A DNA stretch of 64,000 bases from Moraxellaceae bacterium (GCA_024234595.1 JACKNZ010000005.1:62001-126000), one strand, 5' to 3'. Positions 35,384 through 44,914 are shown, numbered from the stretch's first letter. Translations and numbers: made by a program. The notes: generated by a model not told the origin, from the sequence alone.

Positions 35384-35695
35384 TTATTCGCCTGTGACTT
35401 GTGTACAAAATTGAGAGTACAAGCCTAAGAAAGCAACAGATGAATGGTCAGCAGTAGCCAACTTTGTAATACCCGCTGCTTTTTTGGCAGAAGCAATCGA
35501 AGCATCACCATTCACAACAATACCCAAAATACTTTGTGCACAAGCTTCACCTGATTTGTTTGCAGCTGTTGCATCTGTTGCCATAATTGGACCTTTCATG
35601 GAAGTAAACAACGCACCGTTACCAACTGGAGAAGCAACGACTGCACAACCATTTAATGCTACAACAGCAGCAATCACACTTAATTTTTTTAACAT
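35384..35695 (-). CDS. TRL-like small lipoprotein
   Basis: 103 residues with a lipobox near residue 17 (VALNGCAVV). The mature part (GALFTSMKGPIMATD, GEACAQSILGIVVNGDASI, AKKAAGITK) fits the TRL-like protein family, of unknown function. Monocistronic, in its own promoter region. Confidence 0.8.
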   Translation of the reverse strand: MLKKLSVIAAVVALNGCAVVASPVGNGALFTSMKGPIMATDATAANKSGEACAQSILGIVVNGDASIASAKKAAGITKLATADHSSVAFLGLYSQFCTQVTGE

Positions 35696-35910
35696 TTATG
35701 TATCCCTAAAGAAAAAAGCATACTATTGATAAGAATGTATGCAAAAATAACACCCTGATTTTTGACGGCCATAATTGTCAATGACAAAAAAGCTGTCACA
35801 ACGAATCTTATCATCTAAGCTTCGCCCCCTAATTTACAACATAAGTATACCAAGGGGCGGTAAGGATAAATTAAGAACTTCATTTAGTAAACAACATTCC
35901 CTTAAATATC

Positions 35911-36684
35911 ATGCACCAAACCATCCTCGACAATCTATCTCGTATCGAAGAACAATATCAAGTGACTATTTTATGGGCGTGCGAATCAGGCAGCCGCGCA
36001 TGGGGTTTTCCCTCACCTGATAGTGATTATGATGTGCGTTTTATTTATGCCCAAAAACCGAGTAGTTATATTCGGGTGTTTGATAAACGTGATGTGATTG
36101 AAGAACCGATTGATGGTTTATTAGACATTAGTGGTTGGGACATTAAAAAAGCTTTGGGTTTATTGCGAAAATCGAATCCTGCCTTAATGGAATGGTTATC
36201 TTCGCCAATTATTTATCGTCAACACGCTGCCATTGAACCACTAAGAGCCTTAGCACAAGCTTCGTTTTTGCCTTTGTCATCTTGCCATCATTATTTGTCG
36301 ATGGCTCGTCAAGATATTAATCGCTTAGTAATCGCCAGTGATATTCGCCTAAAAAAATATTTGTATATGTTTAGAGCGTTATTAGCAGCGCAATGGGTGA
36401 TTGCCAATAATAATCAGCCGCCTATGGCCTTTATGGATTTGGTCAATCGCTTTTTGCCAAGTGGTGATATTCGTGAGCAAATTGATGAATTATTGGTGTT
36501 AAAAAGCCAAGTATTAGAAAGCGAACATATTCCTCCCCAAGAAGAATTGGATGCTTATTTATTATCGTTATTTGCTCGTTTAGAAAAACAATTACCCGCC
36601 GCCAGCACACCTTTGAGTGTTGATGTCTTTGATAAATGCTTACTTGATACCTTACAAATGGCTTATCCACAGTTGAATTTATAA
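35911..36684 (+). CDS. Predicted nucleotidyltransferase (RlaP/YcgL-like)
   Basis: 257 residues. The pol-beta-type core GSRAWGFPSPDSDYDVRFIY supplies the Gly-Ser and the two catalytic Asp. Members of PF10127 include the RNA-repair-associated RlaP and Bacillus YcgL; the target is unknown. A palindrome (CGCCCC with GGGGCG, about 35824-35862) lies in the upstream region. It is followed at once by the ribosomal oxygenase gene, likely as one operon. Confidence 0.8.
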   Translation: MHQTILDNLSRIEEQYQVTILWACESGSRAWGFPSPDSDYDVRFIYAQKPSSYIRVFDKRDVIEEPIDGLLDISGWDIKKALGLLRKSNPALMEWLSSPIIYRQHAAIEPLRALAQASFLPLSSCHHYLSMARQDINRLVIASDIRLKKYLYMFRALLAAQWVIANNNQPPMAFMDLVNRFLPSGDIREQIDELLVLKSQVLESEHIPPQEELDAYLLSLFARLEKQLPAASTPLSVDVFDKCLLDTLQMAYPQLNL

Positions 36685-36697
36685 TTTGAGACCTCCC

Positions 36698-37879
36698 ATG
36701 ACAGAAACTAACATTCCTCTGCCTTATTTAGGTGGCTTAACTGCCGAAGAATTTTTACGTGACTACTGGCAAAAAAAGCCTTTATTCGTCCGTAATGCTT
36801 TTCCTGATATTGCTTATCTCGTCGGCAAAGAAGACTTATTAGATTTAGCCCAAGAAGCGAGTGCCGAATCACGGATTATTTTAGAAAAAGATGGCAAAAA
36901 ACCGTGGGAATTACGCAAAGGCCCATTTAATAGCAAACAATATAAACAAATGCCCAAAAGTCATTGGACATTATTAGTGCAAGCGGTTGACCATTATTTG
37001 CCAGAGCTCGCCGATTATTGGCAAAAATTTAGCTTTATTCCAAGCTGGCGTCGTGATGATGTCATGATTTCTTACGCTGCGCCAAATGGTTCTGTTGGCA
37101 AACATTTTGACCAATATGATGTGTTTTTAGTGCAAGGAACGGGTCAACGTCGTTGGCAATTGGGTGAGTTTTGTGATGCTGATGCACAGTTTTTACCAAA
37201 CACCAAATTACGCATTTTAGAAGATATGCCTGTTACCTTTGATGAAGTGGTAAATGCAGGCGACTTGTTATATGTGCCGCCAAAATTAGCCCATTATGGC
37301 GTGGCTCAAAACGACTGTTTAACCTTCTCTTTTGGTTTTCGTGCGCCTTCATTAAGCCATGTGTTAGAACATATTGTTGATACTGCCCTAGAGCAAACTG
37401 GTGCAGAAGCCTTGTATCAAGACATTGATTTACAAGCACAAACTCATGGTGCTTGGTTAAATCCCCAACACCTAGAAAAACTACAACAACAAGTCTTAAC
37501 CTTACTCAATCAGCCGAATATTTTAAGTAATGCTTTAGCTCCTTTTTTGAGTGAAGCTAAGTATGAAGATTATGAGCCTGTAGGCGAACAAGTTAGCAGT
37601 GAGGACTTAGTCAGTGCCTTAAACGATGGTGCTGTTATCTGCCGCGACCCTGCTTCACGTTTTGTGTATGTAGGTGAACAAGGCAAGGCACAAGCCTTAT
37701 TTATTAATGGTGATGAAATTTGTTTTGGTGAAGATGTCGATGGTACATTTATTGCTTTACTTGTAGATAACACTCGTTTAACCGCCAACGATTTACAAAG
37801 CCACTTAGCCAATAATGCGAATAGTGATTGGTTATGTGCGCAAATTGCCACAGGATATTTTATTGTATTGATGGATTAG
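36698..37879 (+). CDS. roxA: Ribosomal protein uL16 arginine hydroxylase (RoxA/YcfD)
   Basis: 393 residues from the ATG at 36698 (the frame also opens at a TTG 12 bases earlier). A JmjC-type 2OG oxygenase: HxD in GKHFDQYDVF, distal His in PPKLAHYGVA, with a C-terminal dimerisation/winged-helix region. E. coli YcfD hydroxylates an arginine of ribosomal protein uL16. N-terminal PYLGGLTAEEFLRDYWQKKP is typical. Confidence 0.9.
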   Translation: MTETNIPLPYLGGLTAEEFLRDYWQKKPLFVRNAFPDIAYLVGKEDLLDLAQEASAESRIILEKDGKKPWELRKGPFNSKQYKQMPKSHWTLLVQAVDHYLPELADYWQKFSFIPSWRRDDVMISYAAPNGSVGKHFDQYDVFLVQGTGQRRWQLGEFCDADAQFLPNTKLRILEDMPVTFDEVVNAGDLLYVPPKLAHYGVAQNDCLTFSFGFRAPSLSHVLEHIVDTALEQTGAEALYQDIDLQAQTHGAWLNPQHLEKLQQQVLTLLNQPNILSNALAPFLSEAKYEDYEPVGEQVSSEDLVSALNDGAVICRDPASRFVYVGEQGKAQALFINGDEICFGEDVDGTFIALLVDNTRLTANDLQSHLANNANSDWLCAQIATGYFIVLMD

Positions 37880-37936
37880 CCTGTCAAACATCACCCTAGC
37901 CCTCTTCTACAAGGAGAGGGTGTCCTATTGCTAATT

Positions 37937-38530
37937 TTATTGTAGCTCACACGCCGCAATTTTAAACCACTGTCCAGCACTCTGAACGGCATAACAAGAT
38001 TGCCCCTCTAACTCAACTACTTCTGCCCATTCGACTAACTGATAAAACACATTGCGTGCGATTAAAGCATCTAAATTATCACGCACCCGAATATACGGTC
38101 GTGGCTCACCTTGCTCATCATACTTGACCCATAAAGCGTGTTTGGCATCGGCAATCACGACATCTTCGGTGAGTGTCGTAAATCGCAAATAACTCACACC
38201 ATCCTCTTCTATCTTGTCAACCAAAGTTGCTATTAGTGGCGCATCGTCCACCACAATGCGTACTTTTTCGACAGGGGTAATCAAATAAAAACAACCATCA
38301 TCATCGTGACGTAATATCGAACTAAATAGTTTGACCAACGCTGGGCGACCAATCGGCGTACCCATATAAAACCATTGGCCATTGGCTTTAATCTGCATGG
38401 GAATATCGCCACAAAAATCAGGATTCCATTTGTGAACAGGTGGCAAACCTTTGGGCATATTGCCTTGTTCATCTTTAAGCAAACGCATAATGGCCATTGG
38501 GTCGGCTTTTATTTGTGAATGTTGAGTCAT
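37937..38530 (-). CDS. DUF1285 family protein
   Basis: 197 residues, soluble, with the DUF1285 pattern PPVHKWNPDFCGDIPMQI, WFYMGTPIGRPALVKLFSSIL and YLITPVEK. Structure-based proposals exist for the family but no firm function. Convergent with roxA. Confidence 0.85.
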   Translation of the reverse strand: MTQHSQIKADPMAIMRLLKDEQGNMPKGLPPVHKWNPDFCGDIPMQIKANGQWFYMGTPIGRPALVKLFSSILRHDDDGCFYLITPVEKVRIVVDDAPLIATLVDKIEEDGVSYLRFTTLTEDVVIADAKHALWVKYDEQGEPRPYIRVRDNLDALIARNVFYQLVEWAEVVELEGQSCYAVQSAGQWFKIAACELQ

Positions 38531-38918
38531 GATAATTCCTATTTATTGTCCTACAAGATATCGTATAAAATGCGCCAAGTGCAGCAAAATACCTTCTAAG
38601 TTAAAAGAGTCACACTATTTATAGACTTTTTAGCACAATAAAGTCATAAATTTTAAATTTCGTCCAACAATATGTCAGAAATTGTTGGTGTTTGTGCAGT
38701 GTGCTTTTATACTAGCGCACCTAAAATTTTAGACTATCTTAGGACTTACGCTGATATCGCTTATTTGCTCACATTTCAATCGTTTTAACGATTTTATGTT
38801 CACAAAACGCGCTAATTTCGATGAAATGCGTAAGTCCTGTTACTCAGGACGTTAATCTGTCCTGTTTTTATGGGTTAAGAGCCTTATTTCTTCCCCCAGC
38901 TTATGCGAGGAGACTATC
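38531..38918. other. Intergenic region between the DUF1285 gene and ETF-QO
   Basis: A 388-base stretch without genes. 38531-38740 is AT-rich divergent promoter sequence without a motif I can name. An A-family repeat follows (38741-38838), then about 80 bases leading to the etf-QO ribosome site GCGAGGAG. Confidence 0.6.
38741..38838 (+). repeat. A-family composite palindrome upstream of ETF-QO
   Basis: Arms AGGACTTACGCTGATATCGC and GATGAAATGCGTAAGTCCT. The core is a simple stem, AATCGT with ACGATT, of the same kind as the copy at 24026. 98 bp. Confidence 0.85.
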
Positions 38919-40571
38919 GTGGAAAGAGAAGCAATGGAATTTGATGTCGTCATCGTTGGTGGCGGCCCTGCTGGATTATCAGCAGCGATTCGTTTACGTC
39001 AATTAAGCATTGAATCTGGCCACGAGATTTCTGTCTGTCTCGTCGAAAAAGGTTCAGAATTTGGCGCGCATATTTTGTCGGGTGCTGTTTTAGAGCCACG
39101 TGCTTTAGCCGAATTATTTCCAAACTGGAAAGAAGAAGGCGCACCACTTAATACGCCAGTCACTAAAGACGAAATTCACCTATTATTTAACGAAACAAAA
39201 AGCAAGCTCATGCCTGATTGGGCAGTTCCTAAAGCAATGCACAACGAAGGCAATTATATTGTTAGCCTTGGCAACGTTGTTCGTTGGTTGGCCGAAAAAG
39301 CTGAAGCCCTCGAAGTTAATCTTTTTCCAGGTTTTGCTGCTTCCGAAATTTTATATCACGAAGATGGCAGCGTTAAAGGTATTGCCACAGGTGATATGGG
39401 TATTGGTAAAAATGGAGAGAAAAAACACTCCTTTACCGCAGGCTATGAATTACATGCCAAATACACTCTTTTTGCTGAAGGCTGCCGTGGTCATTTAGGT
39501 AAGCAATTAATCGGCAAATTTGAATTAGACAAAGACTGTGACCCACAACATTACGGTATTGGTATCAAAGAATTGTGGGAAATTGACCCAGCCAAACATA
39601 AACCTGGCTTGGTATTACACGGTTCGGGCTGGCCATTAAGCGAGTCTGGTAGTGCAGGCGGTTGGTTTTTGTACCATGCTGAAAACAACCAAGTCACTTT
39701 AGGTTTGATTACCGATTTGGCCTATAGCAATCCTTATTTGTCTCCTTTTGATGAAATGCAGCGTTGGAAGCACCACCCTGTTATTAAACAATATTTAGAA
39801 GGGGCAAAACGTATTTCTTATGGTGCTCGTGCCATTATTAAAGGCGGTTTAAACTCCTTACCAAAACTGACCTTTAATGGTGGCTGTTTGATTGGCGATG
39901 ATGCAGGCTTTTTGAACTTTGCTAAAATCAAAGGCTCTCATACTGCCATGAAGTCAGGTATGTTATGTGCTGAAGCGGTATTTGAAGCCTTAAAAGAAGG
40001 CCGCGAAGGTCGTGACGAAGTAACAGCCTATACCACTAAGTTTGAAAACTCTTGGTTATATGAAGAGTTACACCGCTACCGTAACTTTGGCCCTGCCATG
40101 CACCGCATGGGCTTTTTGATGGGCGCGGCGTTTAACTTTATCGACCAAAATATTTTGCCAAACGGCTTTCCGTTTACTATTCACGACAACAAGCCTGATT
40201 ATGATTGCTTAGACCGTAAAGAGTTGGCGCGTAAATTGGAATATCCAAAACCTGATGGCAAAATCAGCTTTGATAAATTGTCATCGGTATTTATTTCGGG
40301 GACTAACCACGAAGAAGACCAGCCGATTCATTTGCAGCTCAAAGACCCATCAATTCCCATGAGCAAAAACTTGCCATTGTATGATGAGCCTGCGCGTTTG
40401 TACTGCCCTGCTGGGGTATATGAAGTGGTTGAGTTGGGTGGTGAGTCTAAATTACAAATCAACGCGCAAAACTGCGTACATTGCAAAACCTGTGATATTA
40501 AAGACCCGTCACAAAACATTAATTGGGTAGTCCCTGAGGGCGGCGGCGGCCCTACCTATCCTAATATGTAA
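38919..40571 (+). CDS. Electron transfer flavoprotein-ubiquinone oxidoreductase
   Basis: 550 residues, starting at a GTG with GAGGAG seven bases upstream; relatives begin with the same MEREx MEFDVVIVG pattern, which supports the GTG over the internal ATG at 38934. FAD-binding GGGPAGLSAA is at the N-terminus. The C-terminal 4Fe-4S ligands are in YCPAGVYE and NCVHCKTCDIKDP, ending with EGGGGPTY. It passes electrons from ETF (fatty-acid and amino-acid dehydrogenases) to ubiquinone. Confidence 0.95.
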   Translation: MEREAMEFDVVIVGGGPAGLSAAIRLRQLSIESGHEISVCLVEKGSEFGAHILSGAVLEPRALAELFPNWKEEGAPLNTPVTKDEIHLLFNETKSKLMPDWAVPKAMHNEGNYIVSLGNVVRWLAEKAEALEVNLFPGFAASEILYHEDGSVKGIATGDMGIGKNGEKKHSFTAGYELHAKYTLFAEGCRGHLGKQLIGKFELDKDCDPQHYGIGIKELWEIDPAKHKPGLVLHGSGWPLSESGSAGGWFLYHAENNQVTLGLITDLAYSNPYLSPFDEMQRWKHHPVIKQYLEGAKRISYGARAIIKGGLNSLPKLTFNGGCLIGDDAGFLNFAKIKGSHTAMKSGMLCAEAVFEALKEGREGRDEVTAYTTKFENSWLYEELHRYRNFGPAMHRMGFLMGAAFNFIDQNILPNGFPFTIHDNKPDYDCLDRKELARKLEYPKPDGKISFDKLSSVFISGTNHEEDQPIHLQLKDPSIPMSKNLPLYDEPARLYCPAGVYEVVELGGESKLQINAQNCVHCKTCDIKDPSQNINWVVPEGGGGPTYPNM

Positions 40572-40586
40572 TGTTGTTGTACAAAT

Positions 40587-40612
40587 AAAGGCCGCGCAAG
40601 CGGCCTTTATTT
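40587..40612 (+). terminator. Terminator of ETF-QO gene
   Basis: AAAGGCCGC-GCAA-GCGGCCTTT followed by ATTTT. A near-identical hairpin recurs twice within 1 kb. Confidence 0.85.
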
Positions 40613-40643
40613 TGGAGTGGTTTTGAGCATTGAACATCAACGC

Positions 40644-40675
40644 TTGACGATAATATCGCCATGCGATAATATAAT
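40644..40675 (+). promoter_or_regulatory. higBA promoter and operator
   Basis: A -35-like TTGACG (40644-40649) and -10-like GATAAT or TATAAT (40665-40675) flank an inverted repeat TATCGC-CAT-GCGATA (40654-40668). The palindrome lies in the spacer, where the HigA repressor would block RNA polymerase. Autoregulation is inferred from the family. Confidence 0.65.
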
Positions 40676-40699
40676 AAAATAATGTTACTGGACAATCCC

Positions 40700-40981
40700 A
40701 TGATTCACAGTTTTTCGGACAAAACAGCAATGGCTGTTTTTAATGGCCTATCAACAAGAAGATTACCAGCAACACTATACAAGCGTGCTAATTTAAAACT
40801 ATGGGCAATACATCATGCCAGTAGCCTAGAAGATTTACGCATACCACCGAGTAATCACTTAGAAGCACTTAAAGGCGACAGATTAGGCTACCACAGCATA
40901 CGCATCAACAACCAATGGCGTATTTGTTTTAAATGGCAAAATGGCCATGCACACGATGTTGAAATTGTTGATTATCACTAA
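40700..40981 (+). CDS. higB: HigB-type toxin (RelE superfamily mRNA interferase)
   Basis: 93 residues from the ATG at 40700. Features of the HigB/killer family: IHSFSDKTAMAVFNG, LEDLRIPPSNHLEALKGD and YHSIRINNQWRICFKW. It would cleave mRNA on the ribosome. It precedes its antitoxin by 12 bases, the reversed gene order typical of hig. Confidence 0.92.
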   Translation: MIHSFSDKTAMAVFNGLSTRRLPATLYKRANLKLWAIHHASSLEDLRIPPSNHLEALKGDRLGYHSIRINNQWRICFKWQNGHAHDVEIVDYH

Positions 40982-40993
40982 GGGGCATTTGCG

Positions 40994-41365
40994 ATGAGTT
41001 ATTCTATTCACGATTTAGATAAAATTGATTTTAGCGATGTAGCTGACCTTGAGCAACCACGACTTGCCCCAATTCACATTGGTGAATACATTGAGGAGGA
41101 GTTACTTATCCCTTTAGGTATCACCAAATATCGCCTAGCCAAAGAAACAGGCATTTCGGCCTCGCGTGTAGGAGAAATTGTTGCAGGTAAACGGTCTGTT
41201 ACGGCAGATACCGCCTTACGTCTATCTCGCTTTTTTGGTATTTCTGCAAATTTCTTTTTAAGTTGGCAAGCCCATTATGACCTTGTAATTGCCCAAGAAT
41301 CTTTAAGTGATACCTTGGCACATATTAAGCCCTATGTGTATGAGGCTGCTTCATCTCATGCGTAA
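40994..41365 (+). CDS. higA: HigA-type antitoxin (HTH_XRE)
   Basis: 123 residues. The N-terminal segment (APIHIGEYIEEELLIPLGIT) leads into an XRE helix-turn-helix (KYRLAKETGISASRVGEIVAGKR region). It neutralises HigB and represses the operon from the upstream palindrome. The C-terminus is longer than in minimal HigA proteins. Confidence 0.92.
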   Translation: MSYSIHDLDKIDFSDVADLEQPRLAPIHIGEYIEEELLIPLGITKYRLAKETGISASRVGEIVAGKRSVTADTALRLSRFFGISANFFLSWQAHYDLVIAQESLSDTLAHIKPYVYEAASSHA

Positions 41366-41370
41366 TAAAT

Positions 41371-41400
41371 AAAGGCCGCTTTTGCGGCCTTTGTTGTTTT
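41371..41400 (+). terminator. Terminator of higBA
   Basis: AAAGGCCGC-TTTT-GCGGCCTTT followed by a T-rich run. Confidence 0.85.
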
Positions 41401-41451
41401 TAGATTGGTTTCGACCACGCTCAACCCCCACGGCTTTGGTCTCTGAGTACC

Positions 41452-41550
41452 GTAGCCCGTTGTGGAGTGCAACGTAACACGGGATTTATGGCATAAAAAA
41501 ATTATTTTTCAAGTTTAACCCCGTATTTCGCTACGCTGCATACGGGCTAC
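41452..41550. repeat. Full-length E-family palindrome
   Basis: GTAGCCCGTTGTGGAGTGCAA at one end and CCCCGTATTTCGCTACGC with ATACGGGCTAC at the other; 99 bp. A diverged D-type motif (TTTCGACCACGCTCAA) lies at 41409-41423. Confidence 0.8.
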
Positions 41551-41556
41551 TGCTAA

Positions 41557-41588
41557 TAAAAAAAGACCGCGCAAGCGGCCTTTTTTAT
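41557..41588 (-). terminator. Terminator of clpA
   Basis: On the minus strand AAGGCCGC pairs with GCGGTCTT around a 4-base loop, followed by a T run. It is symmetrical enough to work in both directions. Confidence 0.8.
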
Positions 41589-41591
41589 TTC

Positions 41592-43868
41592 TTAAGCAGG
41601 CGTTGCTTCGTCCTCTAAAGTTTCAACCTGTAGCACAATACTGTCATCCTCAACCGTAATATGCACATGACCACCTTTGACTAACTCACCAAACAAGATT
41701 TTTTCGGCCAGTGGTTTTTTAAGATTCTCTTGAATCACACGCGCCATCGGTCTTGCACCCATGAGTTTGTCATAGCCTTTTTGTGCCAACCAAGTACGTG
41801 CTAACTCATCAACCTCTAACACCACATGTTTATCATCGAGCTGTGCTTGCAATTCAACCAAAAACTTATCAACCACATTGGCAATAACCATCGGGTCTAA
41901 AGAATTAAATTGAATAATGGCATCTAAACGGTTGCGAAACTCAGGGGTAAACATTCGTTTCATCACTTCCATAGCATCGGTGCTGTGGTCTTGTTGAGTA
42001 AAACCAATACTGGCTCGGCTCACTGCCTCTGCCCCTGCATTAGTGGTTAACACAATAATCACATGCCTAAAATCGGCTTTACGACCATTATTGTCGGTTA
42101 ATGTGCCATGATCCATCACTTGCAATAACAAGTTAAATACTTCGGGGTGAGCTTTTTCAATTTCATCTAACAACAACACACAATGAGGATGTTTAGAAAT
42201 TGCCTCGGTCAGCAATCCGCCTTGGTCAAAACCCACATAACCAGGTGGCGCACCAATCAGGCGAGAAACGGTATGTCGCTCCATATATTCCGACATATCA
42301 AAACGCAATAACTCAATGCCCAAAATTTTGGCCAGTTGTTTGGTGACTTCGGTCTTGCCTACCCCTGTTGGCCCAGCAAATAAAAAGCAGCCAACTGGTT
42401 TTTCGGGAGCTTTAAGCCCTGCACGCGAGAGTTTAATTGCCGAAGATAAGGCAACAATGGCATCATTTTGACCAAACACAGTCATTTTTAAATCACGCTC
42501 TAAATTGCGTAAGGCTTCTTTGTCATTAGCAGAAACCGATTTAGGTGGAATCCGCGCAATTTTGGCAATAACTGCTTCAATTTCAGCGACATCAATATTA
42601 TTTTTGCGTAATTCGGGCGGCAATAACCGCTGAAATGCGCCTGCTTCATCAATCACATCAATGGCTTTATCGGGTAAAAACCGTTCATTGATATAACGCT
42701 CTGCCAACTCCGAAGCTAGCTCTAGGGCTTTTTCGGTATAACGTACACCATGATGCTCTTCAAACTTCGATTTTAAACCTTTGAGAATTTGATAGGTTTC
42801 GCTAACAGTTGGCTCAGGAATATCTATTTTTTGAAAACGACGCGCCAAAGCACGGTCTTTCTCAAAAATTCCACGATACTCTTGGTAGGTTGTTGAACCC
42901 ATACAACGCAAACTACCATTAACTAACACAGGTTTAATTAAATTTGAAGCATCCATGACCCCACCACTGGCTGCACCTGCGCCAATAATGGTATGAATCT
43001 CATCAATAAATAAAATCGCGTCTTGCTGTTTGGCTAACTCATTTAATACCGCTTTAAAACGTTTTTCAAAATCCCCACGGTATTTTGTTCCTGCCAATAA
43101 CGAGCCTAAATCTAAGCTATAAACCACGGCTTTAGCCAATGGCTCAGGCGCTTTGTTGCTGACAATTAACCATGCCAAACCTTCGGCAATCGCTGTTTTG
43201 CCAACACCGGGTTCGCCAACGAGCAATGGATTATTTTTGCGACGACGACATAAAATTTGTGCCGCGCGCTCAACTTCAATATCACGACCAATTAAAGGGT
43301 CAATTTTGCCCGATTGAGCCAACTCATTTAGATTGCTGGTATAAGCTGCCAAAGCACTCTTGGGCGTTACATCACCATCGTCGTCTTGTTGTGACTGTTC
43401 AATAGGTGCGCTTTCATCACTGCCTTCTTCGCTTTGTTTGCTAATGCCATGCGAGATAAAATTAACGATATCCAAGCGGTTGATATTTTGCTTTTTAAGA
43501 AAATACACTGATTGTGATTCTTGCTCAGAAAAAATAGCCACTAACACATTTGCACCAAGAACCTCTTTTTTACCCGATGATTGCACATGAAATACCGCAC
43601 GTTGCAATACGCGTTGAAAACCCAAGGTAGGTTGTGTTTCGCGGTCAGTGTCTTTGGTGGCCAATTTAGGGGTAGTATCCTCCACAAATTGAGACAACTC
43701 ACGGCGCAAAGTGGCAATATCACCGCCACACGCTTTTAGCACTTTAACGGCCGATTCATTGTCGAGTAAGGCTAATAGCAGATGCTCAACCGTCATAAAT
43801 TCATGGCGTTTTGCACGAGCATCACGAAATGCTAAATTTAACGAAACTTCTAAATCGCGACTTAACAT
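41592..43868 (-). CDS. clpA: ATP-dependent Clp protease ATP-binding subunit ClpA
   Basis: 758 residues. N-terminal double Clp repeat (1-145), AAA module D1 with GEPGVGKTAIAEGLAW, D2 with GPTGVGKTEVTKQLA, and an ASIGFTQQD segment holding the IGF loop for ClpP docking. It unfolds substrates for ClpP and takes N-degron substrates from ClpS, encoded immediately upstream on the same strand. An acidic insert lies near residues 140-165. Confidence 0.96.
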   Translation of the reverse strand: MLSRDLEVSLNLAFRDARAKRHEFMTVEHLLLALLDNESAVKVLKACGGDIATLRRELSQFVEDTTPKLATKDTDRETQPTLGFQRVLQRAVFHVQSSGKKEVLGANVLVAIFSEQESQSVYFLKKQNINRLDIVNFISHGISKQSEEGSDESAPIEQSQQDDDGDVTPKSALAAYTSNLNELAQSGKIDPLIGRDIEVERAAQILCRRRKNNPLLVGEPGVGKTAIAEGLAWLIVSNKAPEPLAKAVVYSLDLGSLLAGTKYRGDFEKRFKAVLNELAKQQDAILFIDEIHTIIGAGAASGGVMDASNLIKPVLVNGSLRCMGSTTYQEYRGIFEKDRALARRFQKIDIPEPTVSETYQILKGLKSKFEEHHGVRYTEKALELASELAERYINERFLPDKAIDVIDEAGAFQRLLPPELRKNNIDVAEIEAVIAKIARIPPKSVSANDKEALRNLERDLKMTVFGQNDAIVALSSAIKLSRAGLKAPEKPVGCFLFAGPTGVGKTEVTKQLAKILGIELLRFDMSEYMERHTVSRLIGAPPGYVGFDQGGLLTEAISKHPHCVLLLDEIEKAHPEVFNLLLQVMDHGTLTDNNGRKADFRHVIIVLTTNAGAEAVSRASIGFTQQDHSTDAMEVMKRMFTPEFRNRLDAIIQFNSLDPMVIANVVDKFLVELQAQLDDKHVVLEVDELARTWLAQKGYDKLMGARPMARVIQENLKKPLAEKILFGELVKGGHVHITVEDDSIVLQVETLEDEATPA

Positions 43869-43930
43869 AGCAACCCCTACTATTTGAATGGCTTCATACT
43901 TAGGCGACTAGCCATAAGCATTTATAGCAG

Positions 43931-44305
43931 CTAATCAGGCTTCTTTTCTACACAACATAACAAAGGATGTTGATTATGTCGCGCAAAATCTATCACTTGT
44001 TGAGCTTTGGTTTCGGCGATGTCTTTGGGATAGACCCCCGCTACCGCCCGCCCCTGATGATGAATCGTCAACATCACTTGCGTGGCTTGCTCAATACCTA
44101 AAGCAAAAAACTGCTCCAATACTTCTACCACAAAATCCATCGGTGTATAGTCATCATTTAGTACAACAACCTGATAAAATGATGGTTTTTTGAGCTGTGG
44201 TTTGGCTTTTTCTAACACCACCCCCACATCACCTGCATCGGTATCATGGTTATCATCATGTGTCATCTGATTTAATACTAGTTGAACATTGGGATTATTG
44301 CCCAT
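43931..44305 (-). CDS. clpS: Clp protease adaptor ClpS
   Basis: 124 residues from the ATG at 44305; the frame opens at a TTG at 44329, and a later ATG at 44266 is also possible. The core YQVVVLNDDYTPMDFVVEVL and HHQGRAVAGVYPKDIAETKA is the ClpS fold that binds N-degrons. It precedes clpA by 62 bases, the conserved arrangement. Confidence 0.93.
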   Translation of the reverse strand: MGNNPNVQLVLNQMTHDDNHDTDAGDVGVVLEKAKPQLKKPSFYQVVVLNDDYTPMDFVVEVLEQFFALGIEQATQVMLTIHHQGRAVAGVYPKDIAETKAQQVIDFARHNQHPLLCCVEKKPD

Positions 44306-44453
44306 AACAAGCAGCCTACAAATTAACAAAACCCTAGTATTCGCCTATTTTGCTTAACTAAAGTTAGGTATGGGTTTAATTAAAGAAAATCTCAAGGCTA
44401 TTTTATCACTTTTCGATAAAATCTCATTAAATAACGATGAATAACAAAAATAC

Positions 44454-44681
44454 TCAAGGATTGGCTTGTTGTTCTAACTGCGCATTATGTGCGTCATTGG
44501 CATTTAATGCACCATCGACTTTTTGGCGAATTTCTTTACCGTTATAACCCATCGCATCAGCAGCCTCTATGCTTTTGGTTTCGGGACGGCCTGTATCTGG
44601 CTCTGTTTTAACAGGTGTAGGCTCTTTTTGGCAGGCTGCCAATAGCAAAATCACCCCAAATCCCAACAACACTTTTTTCAT
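44454..44681 (-). CDS. Small lipoprotein of unknown function
   Basis: 75 residues. The signal ends in a lipobox (LLLAACQK), and the mature part is Pro/Glu/Lys-rich with no domain I recognise. Its short, charged mature region with predicted helix (AHNAQLEQQ) might be a structural envelope peptide. Monocistronic. Confidence 0.7.
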   Translation of the reverse strand: MKKVLLGFGVILLLAACQKEPTPVKTEPDTGRPETKSIEAADAMGYNGKEIRQKVDGALNANDAHNAQLEQQANP

Positions 44682-44707
44682 GATATTTATCTCTACAACT
44701 CAGGTAC

Positions 44708-44849
44708 AAGACTTAGGCGGTTATTGCTTATTTGCTCACAGAATCTCCCTTAGTCGCCCTTTCAAAAAGGGGGAAACTCTCTCTTTTCTTAAAGGAGACT
44801 TAGGGAGGATTAACAAAACGCGCTAATTTCGGTGAAATGCCTAAGTCTT
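44708..44849 (+). repeat. A-family composite palindrome with B-type core
   Basis: Diverged arms AAGACTTAGGCGGTTATTGC and GAAATGCCTAAGTCTT carry matching changes on both sides (TTAGGC with GCCTAA), keeping the pairing. The core is a decayed B palindrome. 142 bp, the same length as the copy at 19302. Confidence 0.85.
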
Positions 44850-44914
44850 AGGCAATACAAAATACCATTATCAAGGTACAATTCGCAAACTATCAGTAAC
44901 TGACGGATTTTTTT

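Noticed and set aside
35775..36020. Plus-strand frame overlapping the nucleotidyltransferase start
   Set aside because: Out of frame with the GSRAWG core and without similarity; the annotated gene explains the region.
40509..40730. Antisense frame over the higBA promoter
   Set aside because: It overlaps the promoter, the operator and a terminator and shows no coding features.
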